From Sinomicrobium weinanense (GTDB taxonomy: Bacteria; Bacteroidota; Bacteroidia; Flavobacteriales; Flavobacteriaceae): a stretch of 64,000 nt of DNA. A model generated the notes under the pieces. The model was not told the origin of the DNA, made no database searches, and saw nothing but the letters and a program-made list of their open reading frames with translations. How positions within the stretch are numbered: position 1 is the first letter of the stretch; every line of letters begins with the position of its first letter. The stretch covers positions 496,001-560,000 of the forward strand of contig NZ_JAHKRR010000001.1 in assembly GCF_018863395.1 (NCBI RefSeq), given 5' to 3'. The position numbers and the translations under genes are program-made. Shown one piece after another: positions 60,943 to 64,000 of this stretch.

Positions 60943-61920
60943 GTGATTAGGTTTAAAGACAAGACCAAAGAATTTTTTCAATCCGTATATTACCAACTCA
61001 CCAGGAAACCCTACCGTTTTTACCTGCCCTTCCCGGTACGGTATCATGAAAAATATCTGGGGCCGCCACTGGCCTTTTTTGTAGGTATCTTTATGGTGCT
61101 GTATGGCTCAGGCTATGGTTTCTGGACGGCTGCGGGGATGCAGGAGTTTTGGGAAGCTGCCATCCCGAGCATACTCGCGGCCTGGGGGATGATAAGCTAC
61201 ATCATAGGACGTACCTGTATGCTGGACAGGAAACATCCCTGGTATGCCACCTGGTTTCCCCGGCCATTAAAACGGGTAGGGAGGCAGTTGTGGCACGGTA
61301 TTGCCGTGCCGGGCTTTGCCGTGTTGATCTTCTTTGCCTTCTATTTTGTGGTCCGCCACCGGCCGGAGTTGTTCTGGCGCTACCTTGCGGAAGATTTTCC
61401 TTTTGTGTTGCTGATGCTTTTTGGGTTTAATATATTGCTTTGGGTGTATCACCGCCTGCAGGCCATTGAGATCGTAAGGCACTGGAACCTTACCCGACGC
61501 CGGAAGGTGGAGAAAACTGTGGCCTCCAAACTGCGGCCCGGTATAGTGGTCATACCTTATGGCGAACAGATCAAAGACAGTATTGCCCTGTTTGAGCCGG
61601 GCGTGCAGAAAAACAAAACCGGCGCCGTGGGCTTTGATGGCAAAACAGGCGTGGATTTCCGTACACTGACCGAAATTATGGAGGAAGTACGTGGCTATCA
61701 CTATTTTATGGTACACCGTTCACTGATCGTAAACCGTAGTATTATCTGCGGGCTGCGCAAAACCGACAAAGGAGTGTTCGTTGTGTTAAATACCCCGCGG
61801 AAAGGGGAGGAGGTACGAGTAAGCAACGGGCGGACGGCCGGTTTTTTGGAGTGGTATGAGTCCCCCTCTACCTGTGGCATCTCCCCCAAAGGGGGAGAAA
61901 ATTATCAGACCCACAAATAA
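60943..61920 (+). CDS. Membrane-bound LytTR transcriptional regulator
   Basis: 325 aa with a GTG start at 60943. Four TM segments (about residues 45-65, 75-95, 120-140 and 150-170) precede a linker and a C-terminal LytTR DNA-binding domain (about 225-305) with Y-H-Y-F-M-V-H-R-S-L-I-V-N-R-S-I-I (about 253-269) and V-F-V-V-L-N-T-P-R-K-G-E-E-V-R-V-S. The arrangement is typical of Bacteroidota LytTR regulators anchored in the membrane. The last 19 residues (from S-P-S-T-C-G) and the stop codon come from the G/C-run palindrome at 61861-61974, so the original stop has probably been displaced by the repeat. Confidence 0.88.
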   Translation: MIRFKDKTKEFFQSVYYQLTRKPYRFYLPFPVRYHEKYLGPPLAFFVGIFMVLYGSGYGFWTAAGMQEFWEAAIPSILAAWGMISYIIGRTCMLDRKHPWYATWFPRPLKRVGRQLWHGIAVPGFAVLIFFAFYFVVRHRPELFWRYLAEDFPFVLLMLFGFNILLWVYHRLQAIEIVRHWNLTRRRKVEKTVASKLRPGIVVIPYGEQIKDSIALFEPGVQKNKTGAVGFDGKTGVDFRTLTEIMEEVRGYHYFMVHRSLIVNRSIICGLRKTDKGVFVVLNTPRKGEEVRVSNGRTAGFLEWYESPSTCGISPKGGENYQTHK

Positions 61921-61974
61921 CATAAAAAGGAAGAATTCCTCCCCCTTGGGGGGAGGTCCCGAAGGGGGAGGGGG
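61861..61974. repeat. C/G-run palindromic repeat overlapping the end of the LytTR gene
   Basis: TCCCCCTCTACC...CATCTCCCCCAAAGGGGGAG on the left and CTCCCCCTTGGGGGGAGGTC, then AAGGGGGAGGGGGA, on the right form nested stems. It is related in layout to the elements at 9751 and 11149. The left arm encodes the last codons of the LytTR protein. Nothing else was recognised in 61921-62180. Confidence 0.75.
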
Positions 61975-62180
61975 ATTCGTTCCTTATAGCATTTCTCAAA
62001 ACCCTGACCAACAGGCGTTCATTGGTAGCCATTGAACAAATATCCACTCATCCCGGCTCCATCGCATTCATCATTAATAAAAACAGTAATCTCTTGAATA
62101 TCAAGTTGTAGTGCGCATACTTTTGTGCCGTTTCCGGGCAGGGTGCCTGGTTGTATGGTTTCATTTAAATAATCAATATT

Positions 62181-62585
62181 ATGACAAAAGAGTATGTAAA
62201 GTATGCGTTTACCACCGCAGGTGTAAGCCAATGGCAGGCTTGTCTTTCCGGGGCTTCCTTGCAATCCCGGAATGCAGAAGCGACCCTGATAGAGCAGGGG
62301 TTGTATACTTACCTGCCACACCGGTTTAAACTGAATGCCGAACAAGCGGCTTACCTGGATAGTCTCGATTCGGGTATGTGCCGTCTGTGGGCTGCACAAC
62401 TGGCCTATGCCGTGCGCCACGGTATTCCTGTATCGCTGGTGAAACCGGCATGCAAAGGAGACATGAATGCCATGAATACCAAGTTTATCGTGGCAGAGGG
62501 TAATTCTGGCAATGAGCCCGGCCAACCCGGGTTGGCCGCCGGTGGGGAAAGCGGCTATTTCCTACGCTTTACTATTAACTATTAG
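62181..62585 (+). CDS. Unrecognised 134-aa protein
   Basis: 134 aa. It starts M-T-K-E-Y-V-K-Y-A-F-T-T-A-G-V, and ends with a Gly-rich segment and Y-F-L-R-F-T-I-N-Y. No signal, TM segment or motif was recognised. It begins the small cluster that includes the CHAP hydrolase. The arrangement unknown / small membrane protein / cell-wall hydrolase suggests a lysis or phage-derived module, but this is inference. Confidence 0.55.
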   Translation: MTKEYVKYAFTTAGVSQWQACLSGASLQSRNAEATLIEQGLYTYLPHRFKLNAEQAAYLDSLDSGMCRLWAAQLAYAVRHGIPVSLVKPACKGDMNAMNTKFIVAEGNSGNEPGQPGLAAGGESGYFLRFTINY

Positions 62586-62616
62586 TTTACAACCTTACAA
62601 CAAAAAAAGAAAACAA

Positions 62617-63018
62617 ATGAATATAGAACGGAATGCACAGTGGTGTAACGACACCACGGGCTTACACCGGCTGCACGGCAGGTTTGGCCTACGCCTTCGC
62701 GGGTGGCTGGCGAAGCTGCCGGTGATCTTGTTGACGGATGTGCCGGTATTGTTGCTGGCACTGACACTTTTCCTGTGGAGCGGCCCGTTGTTACGATTGT
62801 GGGATGCCACGGCCGGGGTATTGGATGTGGGCATCCTCAGTATGTTGCCACTAGCACTGCTGGTGGTAGCCCTGGCCAGGCTGGCTGCCACAATAGCACA
62901 TCAATCGATGGTTGAATCATTAAATCAATTAACGGTATGGCAACGCACCTTATGCCATGGCTGTCTCTGCTTGTCCTATTTCTGGGCAGTAGTCCTGGTG
63001 GTTGTGGCTTTGCTGTAA
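62617..63018 (+). CDS. Small two-TM protein, holin-like
   Basis: 133 aa from the ATG at 62617 (an in-frame ATG at 62512 lies inside the previous gene). Two strong TM segments (about residues 35-55 and 65-90), and a third hydrophobic C-terminal segment (about 112-132, L-S-Y-F-W-A-V-V-L-V-V-V-A-L-L). It overlaps the following CHAP hydrolase gene by 82 bp in another frame. Small membrane protein next to a peptidoglycan hydrolase is the arrangement of holin-endolysin pairs, but no holin family was recognised. Confidence 0.55.
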   Translation: MNIERNAQWCNDTTGLHRLHGRFGLRLRGWLAKLPVILLTDVPVLLLALTLFLWSGPLLRLWDATAGVLDVGILSMLPLALLVVALARLAATIAHQSMVESLNQLTVWQRTLCHGCLCLSYFWAVVLVVVALL

Positions 63019-63509
63019 ACAGTGGCGGACAAACGGCGGTTGGTGACCTGACCGCCGTATACCGCTCGGAGATCGGCGTACGTGAAGCCACCGGTCACAA
63101 CGATGGCCCGCGTATAGCGGAGTACTTGCGGTATTGCGGGCTTCCGGAAAGACACGAATGGTGTGCGGCCTTTGTAAGCTGGTGCCATGGCAAGGCGGGC
63201 TATTCCGAACCGAGGAATGCCTGGGCGGCGGCGTTGTTTCCTTCGGGGCGCACCGTCTGGCGCATGAGGAACTGGAGGTCTGCGAGCGGTGGTCGGAGTT
63301 CGGTAAACGGTGATCGGAAAACTCCACGGCGGGGTGATGTTTTTGGGATTTATTTGACCCACAAAAAGCGCATTGCCCATTGCGGCTTCGTGGATGGTTG
63401 GGATGGTAAATATTGCCTTACGGTAGAGGGGAACGTAGACGATGCCGTGGTGCGGAAGCGAAGACCAGTACGGACCATTGCTGTTGTTGCCCGGTGGACG
63501 GTTGATTAG
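62937..63509 (+). CDS. Exported CHAP-type peptidoglycan hydrolase
   Basis: 190 aa. The signal (about 1-23) ends G-G-C-G, so it may be a lipoprotein. The CHAP-like active site is N-D-G-P-R-I-A-E-Y-L, then E-W-C-A-A-F-V-S-W-C (Cys about residue 75), with the His in I-A-H-C-G-F-V (about 148) and the following T-V-E-G-N, as in TIGR02594-type CHAP proteins. It would cut peptide bonds in peptidoglycan. It overlaps the two-TM gene upstream by 82 bp. Confidence 0.82.
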   Translation: MATHLMPWLSLLVLFLGSSPGGCGFAVNSGGQTAVGDLTAVYRSEIGVREATGHNDGPRIAEYLRYCGLPERHEWCAAFVSWCHGKAGYSEPRNAWAAALFPSGRTVWRMRNWRSASGGRSSVNGDRKTPRRGDVFGIYLTHKKRIAHCGFVDGWDGKYCLTVEGNVDDAVVRKRRPVRTIAVVARWTVD

Positions 63510-63515
63510 ACCTAC

Positions 63516-63610
63516 TATAGAACTTTTGTGAAGCTCTGTGAAACCTCTGTGTGTCTCTGTGAAATAAGCTATAACACAAAGTTGCACAGAGGACCGCAGA
63601 GAGCCACAGA
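63516..63610. repeat. CTCTGTG-type intergenic palindromic repeat
   Basis: GAAGCTCTGTGAAACCTCTGTG on the left and CACAGAGGACCGCAGAGAGC on the right form imperfect stems. It separates the CHAP gene from the next gene. Confidence 0.55.
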
Positions 63611-63615
63611 ACAAA

Positions 63616-64000
63616 ATGTTTAACATCAAAAAACTTAAAAAAATGCGAACACCAAAATTAATTACAAACTACGGGTATATGAGCGATACGGATCTCGCTG
63701 CCATGGCCACACGTACGGCCGATGCTCTGCGTACAAATACAAACTTCCCGGAACTGGACCCGGCATTTGAAGCCTACGAACCCGTGGCACTGGATTACGT
63801 GGCCAAACAGGCCATCACGGCAAGCGGGCGCGCCAGTGGTGTGCAGAAAGAAGAGAAGGACGAAGCCCGTGAGCGATTGCTGGTGATGATGCGCAAAGTA
63901 GCGGGCTACATCAACAACTTTACGGAAGTGAGCTCTATTCAACTAAGCTCGGGCTTCCTGCCCGTAAGCTCGCCGAAGACCTCCCGGGTACCGCGTGCCT
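63616..64000 (+). CDS. Partial unknown protein, runs off the right edge
   Basis: 128 codons to the window end, no stop reached. ATG at 63616. Y-M-S-D-T-D-L-A-A-M-A-T-R-T-A-D-A-L (about 22-39) and N-F-P-E-L-D-P-A-F-E-A-Y, followed by a helical segment and S-S-I-Q-L-S-S-G-F-L-P-V, resemble the N-terminal region of Bacteroidota proteins in which such a helical region is followed by fibronectin type III-like domains. No function can be given. Confidence 0.5.
   Translation, partial: MFNIKKLKKMRTPKLITNYGYMSDTDLAAMATRTADALRTNTNFPELDPAFEAYEPVALDYVAKQAITASGRASGVQKEEKDEARERLLVMMRKVAGYINNFTEVSSIQLSSGFLPVSSPKTSRVPRA

Noticed and set aside
1-64000. tRNA, rRNA, CRISPR arrays, intact insertion sequences, replication origin
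   Set aside because: None could be supported by eye; a tRNAscan or Infernal run would be needed to exclude small RNAs fully.

Overview
The window looks like chromosomal DNA of a member of the Bacteroidota, most likely a flavobacterium. The reasons are the gene families present: TssD (Hcp) proteins and VgrG of the Bacteroidota-type (subtype iii) type VI secretion system, DUF4833, AraC regulators, a FecI-type ECF sigma factor, DUF4160/DUF2442, and many lipoproteins. Short AT-rich leaders and occasional TAnnTTTG promoter elements fit as well. No rRNA, tRNA, CRISPR array or intact insertion sequence was recognised. All product names rest on reading motifs by eye; no database search was run.

Positions 1-41.3 kb are mostly ordinary housekeeping and accessory metabolism. 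A structured RNA-like segment with a terminator lies at the left edge. Then come a small K+-channel-like protein, a DUF4160/DUF2442 pair, a truncated haemoglobin, two bestrophin-type channels around a GT39 glycosyltransferase, several efflux carriers (three MFS, one MATE), dihydrolipoyl dehydrogenase, membrane acyltransferase-like and NAT enzymes, an M48 protease, an MscS channel, a large MORN/YwqK-like repeat protein, VOC proteins, two AraC regulators, a lone 2-isopropylmalate synthase, an aldo/keto reductase, a sorbosone-dehydrogenase-like lipoprotein, a Gfo/Idh oxidoreductase, and secreted MsrA and MsrB. Intergenic regions carry several families of palindromic repeats. The most striking are two 143-bp near-identical leaders, one in front of msrA and one in front of msrB.

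Positions 41.6-51.1 kb form an orphan T6SS-iii effector cluster, nearly all on the + strand: XRE regulator (divergent), TssD1, an unknown 225-aa protein, TssD2, a zincin-type metallopeptidase followed directly by a small lipoprotein (probable effector and periplasmic immunity protein), VgrG, a probable adaptor, a small membrane protein, and a 628-aa polymorphic toxin. The toxin has a split PAAR-like domain, a membrane segment, a proline/asparagine-rich linker, a Hint domain and a C-terminal GIY-YIG-like nuclease, and is followed by two candidate immunity genes. No baseplate, sheath or membrane-complex genes are present, so the apparatus must be encoded elsewhere.

Positions 51.3-59.2 kb are AT-rich and look like an acquired island: a membrane protein, an RDD protein, a coiled-coil membrane protein (DUF6161-like), a remnant of a group II intron (domains V-VI only), an 899-aa superfamily 1 helicase with a long unrecognised N-terminus, and an XRE regulator with a perfect 10-bp-arm palindrome in its promoter. 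Next to the regulator is a roughly 0.5-kb GC-richer block (57.78-58.30 kb) full of hairpins that looks like a large structured RNA rather than a protein gene.

Positions 59.2-64 kb hold an orphan ECF sigma factor, an XRE/coiled-coil protein, a membrane LytTR regulator whose last 20 codons come from a palindromic repeat, and a small cluster (unknown protein, two-TM protein, overlapping CHAP-type peptidoglycan hydrolase, truncated unknown gene) that runs off the right edge.
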